DNA of 64,000 nucleotides from a virus: the IMG/VR virus record IMGVR_UViG_3300043446_005051, positions 25,427 through 89,426 of that record. One strand, 5' to 3'. Under the pieces are notes generated by a model that did no database searches, had not been told where the DNA came from, and saw only the letters and a program-made list of their open reading frames with translations. The translations under genes and the position numbers were made by a program. Below, piece by piece: positions 25,613 through 35,628 of the stretch (position 1 is its first letter; the number at the start of each line of letters is the position of its first letter).

Positions 25613-28600
25613 TCAATTATATAATTGAGCATCAAAACGTTTATCAGCATCACTATCTGCTAAACCAATTATATTTACATCAAAGGAGTCTTTACCTCTT
25701 AAATAAGTGTATAAATTAAATGGACCAGAATTATAATCTTTTGCCCATATTTTTGCTCCATATTTTAATTTAACTTGATTGTTCTCGTTATTAATACTAC
25801 TCTTTGTTGAATTACTAATATTATAAAATTGACTAGCAGTAGTACCAGTAGGTGGTTCAAGAATTGAGAATGCCTCCGCACATACATTGGGCCTTTCGTG
25901 GAATCCATTATAGAATGCACTCATATCCCAATTATTGTTATTAAAGTTCCATTTAACTTTTGGTCCAATACGAGATGCTATTGTACAATTACCTCTTCCA
26001 CCGATTCCAACCATTGTTAATTTAACAGCAGATGAGAAACTATGAATAAAGCTAAATCGTAATGTATTATTATCTTCAATAGGGTCACCATACCCAGCTT
26101 GTTTGAAATCAAAAATTAAATCTACGCCTTGACCTGCTAGTCCACCTACTTGGTCTACCATTGACATATGAGTCGATGTATTACCCACACCACTTGAAGT
26201 TGGTGCAGGATAACATGCAGTTCTAATATCATAGTTTTTACCGGGACCATCTTTAAGTGGAATAGAAACTCTAAATTGTATTTTCTCACCATAAGATGCA
26301 GTTGCATTGATTAATTTATTATTGTTTCTGCAATTATACCAATTAATATTCATATCTCGACCAGCCACTCCAAATCCACCATTAAAAGTTAAAATAACAT
26401 CAGATACAGATGTAGCTCCTATGCCTACATTAACATTTATATCTTGGAATATTATTCCAGAAGAAATAATTGGGAAATCAAACTGAGTAAATCTTGTATC
26501 TGCAGTTATCATAGAATTTGTTCCACCAACTGTCATCGTAATTCCAATACCAGAGGAAGCCCCTCTAGCTGCTGCTACAACCACAGGAGTCCAGCTATTT
26601 GAAATCATTAGAGGACCTTCTTCTTGAGCTGTAATGTTATTATGAACACTTACGATAATTTCTGAACCAAGTGGAACATACCTATTAGATGCTTCTCTTA
26701 ATGCCTCAGTTACAGATGTGAAAATTGTATTTCTCAAATTTTCAGAGCCTGGGATGTAGCTTGTAAAGCTTACTCCTTCTGGAGAATAACCATCAGGGAC
26801 TGAATTATCCCCGGTCAATGCCGAACCAGGAGATGATGCTACGTGTAATATAATAAATGAACCAGTTTTAGGCGCTTTAGCGTAATTAGTATTCAGATAT
26901 TCTACTACTGCTTTTTCTGTTGGTATTTTTGTATCCAAAGCTGATTCTTGAATTTTATTCACAGAATTTCGAATAGCACTTCCAGTTATAATTCCACTGA
27001 TTCTAACATCTCCATTTACATCAAGTTTGAAAGAAGGATTATTTACACCAAGTCCAAGATTACCTTCTATCGTTACTGGATAATTATAAGAAGATGTACC
27101 TATTCTAAAGAATTCTATTCTTCTAGTTGTAGTATTTCTAATTAACTTCATTACTTCTGATGTAGATGAAGTCAAAGAGGTTGTGATGCCAAGAGTTAGG
27201 TCACCTGAATTATTCGTTAATGAATATGTATTATCATTACTACTATCTCTCATTAAAAATGTAGGAGAATTGTTAACAATAGATACATTTTCTCTGATGG
27301 TAACACTCGTTAGTCCGACTTCAACATCTCCATTTCTAATGGAAATAACTCTATCAGTTGATATTGCAACAACTGTATTATTTGAATCGAAAGAAGCTGG
27401 ACTAAAACTTGGAAGAGTTGCAGTTCCACTTGTGATTGCGAGTTTCCATGTGTTTTTATCTAAACTAGTACTATTTTCAGTATCCACTCCAGCCATCCAA
27501 TATGGTTTAGAACCACATCTCCAAGATAGGACAGCATCTCCTTGATTATTTCCATTTAAAATTGATAAATGAGCACCATCACTTCCATTACCTGAAGTTG
27601 TCTTCCCAATTTGAACTATTCCATTATTTAAAGTAGTTGGAAGAATAGAGAGAGTAGAAACTGAGGAGCCACTTCCTACGAAATTCCTTAATTCAACTGA
27701 ACCTCCTAAATCGTCTGCTTGAATTATGAGTTTACCAGTTCCATAGTGGTCTATTATAGAATTTCCATTTAGTAATGTACCACTAGTGTCTTCACGTCTA
27801 AAACTTAAAGATGGCACATCTCCATTAGTGTTTATTCCAACATCTATGCGTCGCCCAGTACCCTGTAAGTAGATGGCATTACCACTAGTAATGGCATTAT
27901 CATTTTGTATTATAACTCTTTGTCTTAAGTTTATACCAGTTAGAAGGCCATCTCCGTTATTATCTCTGCCATATACTGGACCTAAAAATGTTGAAACTCC
28001 AGTTACTCTTAATGACTTTAAATTTAATGAATCTATTTTGTTTATAGTGTCAGTAAATTTTACTCCATTAATAGTTAACGATTCAGTGGCTGTTATTTCT
28101 CTAGCTTTAATCTCATCTACCTCAATATTCCATCTGTCTGAACTTTTGCTTATTAATCCCCAATATCTCCAAGGCGTATTAGTGTTATTCACTTTTATCC
28201 GGCCAATATATGAATCCCCGGATGGAGCATACGCAATTGTCCCTATTTTTTCATTAGAAGGAAGTTCTACATTTGGAGTACTAACAAAAAACTTTTTATT
28301 ATTTAATGTTAATGTATTTAATTCAAACTCTTTTGCAAAAGTTACATTACCTTGGAAACGTACAGGTCCATAGAAGATAGAACTTTCTGTTCCATTTTCA
28401 CCGCCTTCTACTGTTAATTTTTGACGAATTAACATATTATCAAAGATGCCTGACATTCTGCTTGGGTCATCTGACCCATCAGCATCATCTCCAGTGAAGG
28501 TAATTATAGGAGCTTTTATAGTAGTTTGTTGACCAGTAATTGCACTAACTTTAGTAGCTCCATTATAAAATTCTCCAATGTCATTCATTCCACTGTAAAC

Positions 28601-31600
28601 TACAGTTCCTCCAGACAGTTCACGGGATTGAGATACTATAATCTCATCATCTGAGAGCTTTCTAGACTGCTTCTGAGGAATAGATGTTGAGTAGTTACCT
28701 GGGCCATACCCTAAGTACTCAAAGGTATGCCCAGAGGCTCTCATAAAGGATGGTCTACGTAACTCAACTGGCAATAATTTTATTTTATAGACTCTAGAAT
28801 TTGCTGGAATATCTATTTTGGTAGTTCCAAACATTCCACGTTGAACTGTAAACTGGTTCTGGTCAACTCCTGAAGCTGGTGAAATTATTCTCATAATTTC
28901 ACCATTTATTTGAATATAGTCACCTCGATTAAATCCACGAGTATCATTAAATTGAATTAAGGTATTATTCTTACTAATTTGATTAATTGAAGAAGTTGTT
29001 ATTCCATCATATATGAAATTTAATCTACTTTCTAAATTTTCTCCGGTTCTACCGGTGGACTTTGCATTTGGTTGGAATATTTTTTTATAAATAAATCCTT
29101 GTGTGGGTTCAATAATTGAATTTAATTGACCAATATTAAATGTAAATGTAGTTAGTCCAATAACAGAATTAACTATAAAATCAGAATCATATGATGTTTG
29201 CCCACTTCCTATTATCTTAAAGTTATTACCTTCACTCAATCCGTGTTCAGATGATGTTGTTACTGTAACTATTCCGGTTGTAATATCATTAAAATCAAAA
29301 TTTGATACTTGTATTCCACTGGAAGATAAGACTCCAAAAGGAACTCTATTGTTTCTATTTGGAACATATGTTGGTAGATTTGTAGTTGTATATACAACTA
29401 CTGTATTTGAATTTGGAATTTCTTTTATTCTAAAGATATCATTAAATTCATTCTGTATAAATCCACCTAGTTCTAATCCACTATTTACGTTATCTACTAT
29501 TGCACTTACAGTTGCCGTTGAATTCGAACCTATTCCAATCGTATTATTTACTGAGAAATTAGACCCCCCATCAATGATTTCAAAATATGCAATATCATTT
29601 GATGTAATTGTATAATTACATTTAGCATCAGTTTCATTTCCTCCCTTGGTGATAGGTACTCCATAGTAAGTTCCATCTGGGTGGCTTCCAGAAATATTGA
29701 AATTATTAACTTCAGAAATTGAATTTAATTTATGTTCAACTGTAGTTGTAATTGTAAGAGTTGTATTTCCAAGTCCACTTTGAACTAAATTTGAAATTCC
29801 AAATCCAATATTATTTTGAATTAGATATCCAATAGACTCTCTGGTAATTGAGAACCTCTTATCGTTTGTGATAACTTTTCCTGGTATCAAATGGTCAGCA
29901 TAACTTACTGCTTCCTTTGGATTAGGTACAAAGTTATCTCTATCTACTTGTGGATATAAATTTCTTACATCTTGATTATAATTTTTCAAAGAAAGCCCGT
30001 ACCCAATATTTTCACTTGTTTTTACATTAGATGTAATAAGAGTTAAATGATAAATTCCATCTTGTCCATTATTTCCTGGAATATGAGGTTTTATAGTATC
30101 AACTTTATAAACAGTAAGAGTATTTTTATACTTTTCTCTTGATACTACTGGTAGTGACGAAATGGTTGACTCATTTCTAATTTGAGTATTATTTGTGAAT
30201 GCTCCTGGATTTGTTGATACTCCTGAAATTCTGTAAGTAAATGTTCTAGAATCAATAATACTTAATACTTCATAAGAACCATTAAATGTTGATGTTATTC
30301 CAGTTGCAGCTGGATTAAATGTACTCTTTACGTTATTAATGAATACAGTGTCCCCTTGTAAAAACTTATGAGGAAGCTCGGTTTTTACTGTTACTACTTG
30401 TGAATTATTTGAAATACTTCCAGCAGATATTGAAGAGATTACCTTTTCATTTCTTTTATCAAAAATTGATAAATTATTTTCTAATGAAATACTTCCAACT
30501 GTAACTCCAACTGATTTAGATTCTTGAAGGACAAACCCAACAGAAGGTTCTCTAATATTTTTATAATCTTTAGGTATCACATAACGAACTTTATATAATC
30601 TATCTTCTAAAGTTCTGGTCTCAGCAATTCTACTAAAATAAGTTTCTTGAGTAGAATCTCCAAGTTTAGAATTTACAGAAGAAAGTTGATCTCTTATTTC
30701 ATTGCCTGCAATTATATACCAGTTATTGACAGAAGGATCCCATTGAATTGGATGACCTGGTTCTCCTGGTAGTTTATCTGAAACGTAACTTACTATGGTT
30801 AATCCTTGTATATTATTTGTTCCAAACCCAGTTATTTCATTTCCATCTAAAGCATCATTATAATTATAAGCTAATTTTATTGTATTACTACCCGTATTAA
30901 TTGCATAATATATTGAATTGGAAACCAATCCGTCTGGCATCCTTCCAATCTCACTGAAAATTCTTACTTTTTCTCCAGTTATAAACTGATGATTAGATAC
31001 TGTTATATTACCATTAGATGGATTTACCCCTCCAATTGAATATTTCTTCAATGATGAAATATTTGGGTTTGCCGATTTTGGCTGCATATAAATTGGAGAG
31101 CTATATACATCCGTATTACTATTTTCTTCTGAACTACTTGTTGGTAAAATTAAATTTAAAGTGTCTCCAATTTTAGAACCAATTCTATATCCATCAATTT
31201 TAGATGGAGGTAGAACATTTATATCATTATATTGATATAGGTAAATTTTATTTGACCCATCTATAGTTAGATTTACATCTATTGGAAGCCAAGTAACTTC
31301 CAATTCATTTTGAGGCACCTCTCTTGGAGGTATAATATGAGTTATGTAACCGACATCATCCCTATCAAATGATTTGTTTCTAAAATCATAACTTTCTAGA
31401 GCAAGAGCTCCAAAGTTTGAGTTGGAGTTGGTGATGCTCATATCACCACCGGTTTCAGTTACGAAGTGCTTTGCGAAACCAATGGCAAAAATTGAAACAC
31501 ATTGAATAAATGAATTATTAGACGCTCTTATATGGAAGTTTTCAAATTTTGGATCGTAAATTGCAGAAGAATTTGTATGAAGAGGTCTTTCTGGGTCAGA

Positions 31601-32962
31601 TGCTGTAAGTTGATTTTGTTTTACGTAATTATTAGATGCTTTTGAATAAAGTAAGAATGCATTATCATCTTTCTGTAGAGAAATTCCAGTGAATTGAGCA
31701 ACTACTATAGATTTAAATCCGTCCGCCTTATCTCCATCTGCCCACAAGCCACACATTCCATAGGAGGAACGAAGAGAACAGTTGAAAATATATGGAGAAG
31801 AAGATGATGTTGAATCACTTTCAACTTTTATAATAGCATTTGAAATTGAATTCTGTGATGGTAATTTATTTGAAGGTATTGAAGGTGTAATATAAGTAAA
31901 TGTATTTGGTCCTACAACACTTCTAACTATAAATGAACCATTATATGATGTTGGGTCTACAGTAATTCCTGAAATTAATATCGGAGTATTTTCAGCTAGA
32001 TTATGAGGTGCATCTAGATTTGAAATTAAATCTTTTGTAGTTACAGTAATTTCATTTAGAACACCACCACCAGCTCCATTTCCAGAACGAATTGATGAAA
32101 TTCCAATCAGATTTTCTTCTAGAACTCCAACTATTCTATATTCATCTATAATTGGCTCAATTTCTAGATTCGTTGGGTAATTAGGAATATCTCTACCGCT
32201 TTGAATACCATATGCATTTGCAATTTTGTAATAATACATTTGGAGGTCAGTTAAATCAGTCTGCTCAAGACCTAATTTAACTTTGTTTACACCATCCGCA
32301 TATGTAAATGCTGTTAATTTATGATGAGAAAACTTGCCAATTACTAGGCTATCTGTATAATCCTTATATACGCCAGTGGCAACATCAGCATCAAAAAAAG
32401 TAAATGAAGTAAAGTAACAATTTCCGGTAACTTTAAATATGCTAGATCTATCTACGGTATCTTCTAGAGGATCTGGTACATAAAGAGGTCTAATTTTTGT
32501 TTTACGTAAATCTAAACCAACAATAGAAGTACCTCTAGGTAAAATTACTCCACCTTCTACTGAGTTAAATTTATACAGGTCGTTTGTAGAATCAAATATA
32601 TCGAAATTGGAATTTTCCGTAAATTCATTTAAATTTTCAACTTGCCAATTATCTGCCCCTCTTCTTTTTTTATATACTGCATTATTACCAGATTTGGTAA
32701 TTGACAAACCAGGTCTATTATCAATATAATGAGTACCTGAAGACACTAAAATAGTAGTTCTATCATTTAAATCATTATCAAATCCAAGTTGATATGAAAA
32801 TCTTGAAGCTTCAATTAAAGCTCTTTGAATTGTTTTAAAAGGTCTTGTTGCACTATCTCCACGATTCTCGAAGCTATCCGTAGCATCAAAACTATTTGGG
32901 TCTACGTATATAACTGTACCTTTAGGTGAACGTAGAAAATTTTCTAATCTTGAAATTGGCAT
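25613..32962 (-). CDS. giant beta-helix tail fibre/structural protein (2449 aa)
   Basis: Opens MPISRLENFLRSPKGTVIYV and then has the pectate-lyase-like lead NSFDATDSFENRGDSATRPF ... KTIQRALIEASRFS (first rungs of a right-handed beta helix), as in cyanophage virion proteins. Long Ser/Thr/Asn/Gly-rich beta domains follow, with repeated 'F.GSYEVLSIIDSRTFTYRI'-type modules. A middle trimerisation-like region (LTVEGGENGTESSIFYGPVR) precedes 'LGLGVNNPSFKLDVNGDVRI' modules and a C-terminal domain (residues about 2000-2449). Probably a trimeric adhesion fibre recognising the cyanobacterial surface. Preceded by a late promoter (33020) and a leader hairpin. Confidence 0.75.
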   Translation of the reverse strand: MPISRLENFLRSPKGTVIYVDPNSFDATDSFENRGDSATRPFKTIQRALIEASRFSYQLGFDNDLNDRTTILVSSGTHYIDNRPGLSITKSGNNAVYKKRRGADNWQVENLNEFTENSNFDIFDSTNDLYKFNSVEGGVILPRGTSIVGLDLRKTKIRPLYVPDPLEDTVDRSSIFKVTGNCYFTSFTFFDADVATGVYKDYTDSLVIGKFSHHKLTAFTYADGVNKVKLGLEQTDLTDLQMYYYKIANAYGIQSGRDIPNYPTNLEIEPIIDEYRIVGVLEENLIGISSIRSGNGAGGGVLNEITVTTKDLISNLDAPHNLAENTPILISGITVDPTSYNGSFIVRSVVGPNTFTYITPSIPSNKLPSQNSISNAIIKVESDSTSSSSPYIFNCSLRSSYGMCGLWADGDKADGFKSIVVAQFTGISLQKDDNAFLLYSKASNNYVKQNQLTASDPERPLHTNSSAIYDPKFENFHIRASNNSFIQCVSIFAIGFAKHFVTETGGDMSITNSNSNFGALALESYDFRNKSFDRDDVGYITHIIPPREVPQNELEVTWLPIDVNLTIDGSNKIYLYQYNDINVLPPSKIDGYRIGSKIGDTLNLILPTSSSEENSNTDVYSSPIYMQPKSANPNISSLKKYSIGGVNPSNGNITVSNHQFITGEKVRIFSEIGRMPDGLVSNSIYYAINTGSNTIKLAYNYNDALDGNEITGFGTNNIQGLTIVSYVSDKLPGEPGHPIQWDPSVNNWYIIAGNEIRDQLSSVNSKLGDSTQETYFSRIAETRTLEDRLYKVRYVIPKDYKNIREPSVGFVLQESKSVGVTVGSISLENNLSIFDKRNEKVISSISAGSISNNSQVVTVKTELPHKFLQGDTVFINNVKSTFNPAATGITSTFNGSYEVLSIIDSRTFTYRISGVSTNPGAFTNNTQIRNESTISSLPVVSREKYKNTLTVYKVDTIKPHIPGNNGQDGIYHLTLITSNVKTSENIGYGLSLKNYNQDVRNLYPQVDRDNFVPNPKEAVSYADHLIPGKVITNDKRFSITRESIGYLIQNNIGFGISNLVQSGLGNTTLTITTTVEHKLNSISEVNNFNISGSHPDGTYYGVPITKGGNETDAKCNYTITSNDIAYFEIIDGGSNFSVNNTIGIGSNSTATVSAIVDNVNSGLELGGFIQNEFNDIFRIKEIPNSNTVVVYTTTNLPTYVPNRNNRVPFGVLSSSGIQVSNFDFNDITTGIVTVTTSSEHGLSEGNNFKIIGSGQTSYDSDFIVNSVIGLTTFTFNIGQLNSIIEPTQGFIYKKIFQPNAKSTGRTGENLESRLNFIYDGITTSSINQISKNNTLIQFNDTRGFNRGDYIQINGEIMRIISPASGVDQNQFTVQRGMFGTTKIDIPANSRVYKIKLLPVELRRPSFMRASGHTFEYLGYGPGNYSTSIPQKQSRKLSDDEIIVSQSRELSGGTVVYSGMNDIGEFYNGATKVSAITGQQTTIKAPIITFTGDDADGSDDPSRMSGIFDNMLIRQKLTVEGGENGTESSIFYGPVRFQGNVTFAKEFELNTLTLNNKKFFVSTPNVELPSNEKIGTIAYAPSGDSYIGRIKVNNTNTPWRYWGLISKSSDRWNIEVDEIKAREITATESLTINGVKFTDTINKIDSLNLKSLRVTGVSTFLGPVYGRDNNGDGLLTGINLRQRVIIQNDNAITSGNAIYLQGTGRRIDVGINTNGDVPSLSFRREDTSGTLLNGNSIIDHYGTGKLIIQADDLGGSVELRNFVGSGSSVSTLSILPTTLNNGIVQIGKTTSGNGSDGAHLSILNGNNQGDAVLSWRCGSKPYWMAGVDTENSTSLDKNTWKLAITSGTATLPSFSPASFDSNNTVVAISTDRVISIRNGDVEVGLTSVTIRENVSIVNNSPTFLMRDSSNDNTYSLTNNSGDLTLGITTSLTSSTSEVMKLIRNTTTRRIEFFRIGTSSYNYPVTIEGNLGLGVNNPSFKLDVNGDVRISGIITGSAIRNSVNKIQESALDTKIPTEKAVVEYLNTNYAKAPKTGSFIILHVASSPGSALTGDNSVPDGYSPEGVSFTSYIPGSENLRNTIFTSVTEALREASNRYVPLGSEIIVSVHNNITAQEEGPLMISNSWTPVVVAAARGASSGIGITMTVGGTNSMITADTRFTQFDFPIISSGIIFQDINVNVGIGATSVSDVILTFNGGFGVAGRDMNINWYNCRNNNKLINATASYGEKIQFRVSIPLKDGPGKNYDIRTACYPAPTSSGVGNTSTHMSMVDQVGGLAGQGVDLIFDFKQAGYGDPIEDNNTLRFSFIHSFSSAVKLTMVGIGGRGNCTIASRIGPKVKWNFNNNNWDMSAFYNGFHERPNVCAEAFSILEPPTGTTASQFYNISNSTKSSINNENNQVKLKYGAKIWAKDYNSGPFNLYTYLRGKDSFDVNIIGLADSDADKRFDAQLYN

Positions 32963-32968
32963 TTGAAT

Positions 32969-33005
32969 GAGATCTACTATTCTTATAATTTATTTAGTAG
33001 ATCTC
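32969..33005 (-). promoter_or_regulatory. perfect hairpin in the 5' leader of the fibre gene
   Basis: GAGATCTACT and its exact complement AGTAGATCTC are separated by 17 bases, ending 7 bases before the fibre start codon. The stem would occlude or frame the ribosome-binding region, suggesting translational control or mRNA 5'-end protection. Confidence 0.5.
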
Positions 33006-33019
33006 AACAAAATAAATTA

Positions 33020-33027
33020 TATTTATA
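33020..33027 (-). promoter_or_regulatory. T4-type late promoter for the giant fibre
   Basis: TATAAATA on the minus strand, 58 bases upstream of the fibre start codon. The transcript would begin just before the leader hairpin. Confidence 0.6.
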
Positions 33028-33202
33028 CTTCAACATCTGACAGGAGTTCTCCTCGGAGTTCTGCTAGTTTCGCCTCAGCTAGGCATTGCACACAAGTCCA
33101 ATAAGTCTCTCCACTAATTGGAAAAAATTCATCAGTAAAATATGAAGCCATATCTTCTTGAAGTTTGATTAGTTCTAGATTCGTCTCTTTAGAAATGAAC
33201 AT
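33023..33202 (-). CDS. small hypothetical protein (59 aa)
   Basis: Starts MFISKETNLELIKLQEDMAS and continues FPISGETYWTCVQCLAEAKL. A CxxC pair (TCVQC) may bind zinc. Ends LLSDVEV, overlapping the late promoter of the fibre gene. Small proteins of this kind precede fibre genes in other cyanophages. Confidence 0.5.
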   Translation of the reverse strand: MFISKETNLELIKLQEDMASYFTDEFFPISGETYWTCVQCLAEAKLAELRGELLSDVEV

Positions 33203-33269
33203 AAGTTCTCCATCGTGGCTTCACCACTGTACCAGATTTCGAGCTGGCTGTCAAGCAACTCTAGTCGAG

Positions 33270-34061
33270 TCAGTTCACCTCTAGATTAAATTCAGAATAT
33301 AATTTTACATTATCGTGTCCAATAACATTTATAGGATTTTCTGATTCTTTTGATAATATTTTACGAGTGTTATGTAACCCCTTTAGCCCCCATTCGTCAT
33401 CCTTTTCTTGCCCACAAGTATTTTCAATACTATTGAAATTATGTTCATATGAATTAATATTTAAAAATAGATATAAATTTTTTAATTCTTCTTCTGGATT
33501 ATTTACAAGGGCATCATAATTGACTAAGTGAACAAATTCAGGATATTTTGTAATTCCAATTACTAAACTTTCATAAGAAGGTGATACACATTGCTTCCAT
33601 ATAAATTCAACCCTATTATCTACATTCAATTCTAAATTATTATTTCTTAAATAATTATCAATAAAATTCAATGTATGTTCTGATTTATTGATTAAAGTAA
33701 TGTAGGATGATATGATATCTGGAATAGGACGATATACTGCTATTATTTTAGGGGCATTGTCTATAAACTTTCTAATCGCATCTATATTTTGAGGCCAAGT
33801 TCGGTTTTTATCGAAAATATAAGTTTCATTTCTATGATTATAAAAATTAGATGATATGGACTTATAGATGTTATAGGATACTTTCTCAAAGTCAAAGCTG
33901 TATTGAATATTAAAATGGTTTAATTTAGCGTCAATATCAAAAAGTAAATCTCCTAATGGTGAAGTTGGAGTTACATATAATAATGGATTTTGATTTAGAA
34001 TACTTCCCAGTATAGTTGAACCACTTCTTGGTAATCCAGATAAAAAAAATAATTTCTTCAT
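33270..34061 (-). CDS. sulfotransferase-family protein
   Basis: 263 aa. The 5'-phosphosulfate loop SGLPRSGSTILGSIL (residues 8-22) and the 3'-phosphate segment VYRPIPDIISSYITL are both present and correctly spaced for the PAPS-dependent sulfotransferase fold. CGQEKDDEWGLKGLH near the end is a family-like C-terminal region. Such enzymes transfer sulfate to sugars or proteins in the cytoplasm. Here the gene lies within the tail-fibre cluster, so it may modify host surface polysaccharide or a fibre protein; the substrate is inference. Confidence 0.78.
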   Translation of the reverse strand: MKKLFFLSGLPRSGSTILGSILNQNPLLYVTPTSPLGDLLFDIDAKLNHFNIQYSFDFEKVSYNIYKSISSNFYNHRNETYIFDKNRTWPQNIDAIRKFIDNAPKIIAVYRPIPDIISSYITLINKSEHTLNFIDNYLRNNNLELNVDNRVEFIWKQCVSPSYESLVIGITKYPEFVHLVNYDALVNNPEEELKNLYLFLNINSYEHNFNSIENTCGQEKDDEWGLKGLHNTRKILSKESENPINVIGHDNVKLYSEFNLEVN

Positions 34062-34081
34062 AATGTTATAAAAAATAATAA

Positions 34082-35254
34082 TTAATTTTCGTATGTAATC
34101 GCTAAATTATGAGCTCCGCCGCAAGAAATATCTTTCCAATTAGTTTTTGTACTTATTTGAGTAAATATAGTCGTACCTCCAGTTCCCACTAATGATGTCA
34201 ATTGACGACTTCCATTGGAACCAGTTCCCCATAAAGTTCCATCTGTTTTAATTGCTAATGTATAGTTGCTTGAATTGCTGGAGTTTACCCTTACTCTTTT
34301 CCAATTATTAGATGACCCTACTTGAATAAATTCAGTAGTTACCCCCACTGATGGTCCTAAGCCTAGTTGACCATCAGTGTTTGACCCTCTTGCCCACAAG
34401 GTTCCGTCTGTCTTAACTGCCATCGTATAGTCTATACAACTTATTTGTTTCCAATTTGTTTCATTCCCAATTTGTACTGGACTTGTGGAAATTGAATTTG
34501 CAAAAATGTCACCTTCCCTAGCCAGATTACCCCATCTATATAAACTTCCATCCGTTTTAATAGCATATGCATAACTAATACCAGGCTCTACCGTTTTCCA
34601 ATCATTAGATACTCCAATCTGTGTAAATATAGATGTTGTGTCACTACCTGGTATATTACGCGAGCCTGTTATCCACAATGTCCCGTCCTTTTTAATTGCT
34701 ATTGTCGTTCTGAAACCAGTTTTAGCTTCTCTCCACTCACTACTTAACCCAACTTGAGTTGGTTTATTTGTAGAAGCTATGCCCACCAATCCTAATTGTG
34801 AGAAACTATTATTTCCCCACACCCAAAGAGTTCCATCATATTTAATTGCTGCTGCATGGTCTGGAGTATCATTTGTAAAATCTGATGAATAATAACTTAT
34901 TGTTTTCCAATTTATATTATTATCAATTTTAGTTGGAGTTGATATTGCTGAGCCAGCATAACCTAATCCCAATTGTCCTAAGCTGTTAGCTCCCCACACC
35001 CATAAAGTGCCATCTGACTTTATGGTCATTGAACCTCTGGCTGAAGTTTCAACTGCTTTCCAATTAATTCCAATTCCAACATTAGTGTTTATAATATTAA
35101 AATTAGTATTGGAATTTATACCATTTCCAAGAACTCCATTGGATGCATTTCCCCATACATATAATCCACCTTCTTGAAAATATTCAGATGGTACGAAAAC
35201 ATCATCAAAGTTATATACTACTCCATTTTCGGTGAAGTTATAAAATGTTGGCAT
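34082..35254 (-). CDS. RCC1-repeat beta-propeller protein (1 of 3)
   Basis: 390 aa made of about seven blade repeats of roughly 50 residues with the signature 'AIKTDGTLW.WG.N..GQLG.G......PTQIG...NWK'. Examples: IKSDGTLWVWGANSLGQLGL, IKYDGTLWVWGNNSFSQLGL and VKTDGTLWARGSNTDGQLGL. The N-terminus (MPTFYNFTENGVVYNFDDVF) is unique and probably attaches it to the tail. RCC1 propellers are protein-interaction scaffolds; a phage copy in the fibre region is most simply an adhesin or distal tail decoration. Confidence 0.78.
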   Translation of the reverse strand: MPTFYNFTENGVVYNFDDVFVPSEYFQEGGLYVWGNASNGVLGNGINSNTNFNIINTNVGIGINWKAVETSARGSMTIKSDGTLWVWGANSLGQLGLGYAGSAISTPTKIDNNINWKTISYYSSDFTNDTPDHAAAIKYDGTLWVWGNNSFSQLGLVGIASTNKPTQVGLSSEWREAKTGFRTTIAIKKDGTLWITGSRNIPGSDTTSIFTQIGVSNDWKTVEPGISYAYAIKTDGSLYRWGNLAREGDIFANSISTSPVQIGNETNWKQISCIDYTMAVKTDGTLWARGSNTDGQLGLGPSVGVTTEFIQVGSSNNWKRVRVNSSNSSNYTLAIKTDGTLWGTGSNGSRQLTSLVGTGGTTIFTQISTKTNWKDISCGGAHNLAITYEN

Positions 35255-35259
35255 TTCTC

Positions 35260-35622
35260 TTAAGGTTCAATATAAACTACAGGTGCATTCATCTCTTTAC
35301 TCCAATTCTCCAACCAACTTTTAACAGATGAATTCATCTTTGAATTATTTATTGAAATTGCTTTAAGAAATTGTACATCATTATTTCTTTCAACCGATAC
35401 TAGAACATTACATTTGTCTGGTCTCATTTCTTCAGGTAATAGCTTTTGACTCCAAGCACATTGATAATTTACACATACATTAGGACGAACCTTGTGTATT
35501 TTACATCCATTACACCCTTTAAATTTACAAGATTGTCCATTTCCAAATTCCCATCCGTAAGAACTTCCAATTAGCCAAGTACAACATGCTGTACAGTCGC
35601 CACAAGACCTAAAATAATTCAT
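35260..35622 (-). CDS. YkgJ-type cysteine-cluster protein
   Basis: 120 aa with the YkgJ family pattern: CGDCTACCTW near the N-terminus, CKFKGCNGCKIHKVRP, then PNVCVNYQCAWS. Eight or more cysteines could bind zinc or an iron-sulfur cluster. Family members are poorly understood; some appear beside protein-modifying enzymes. It separates two RCC1 genes in the fibre cluster, so it may modify or help mature them (inference). Confidence 0.72.
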   Translation of the reverse strand: MNYFRSCGDCTACCTWLIGSSYGWEFGNGQSCKFKGCNGCKIHKVRPNVCVNYQCAWSQKLLPEEMRPDKCNVLVSVERNNDVQFLKAISINNSKMNSSVKSWLENWSKEMNAPVVYIEP

Positions 35623-35628
35623 AATATA

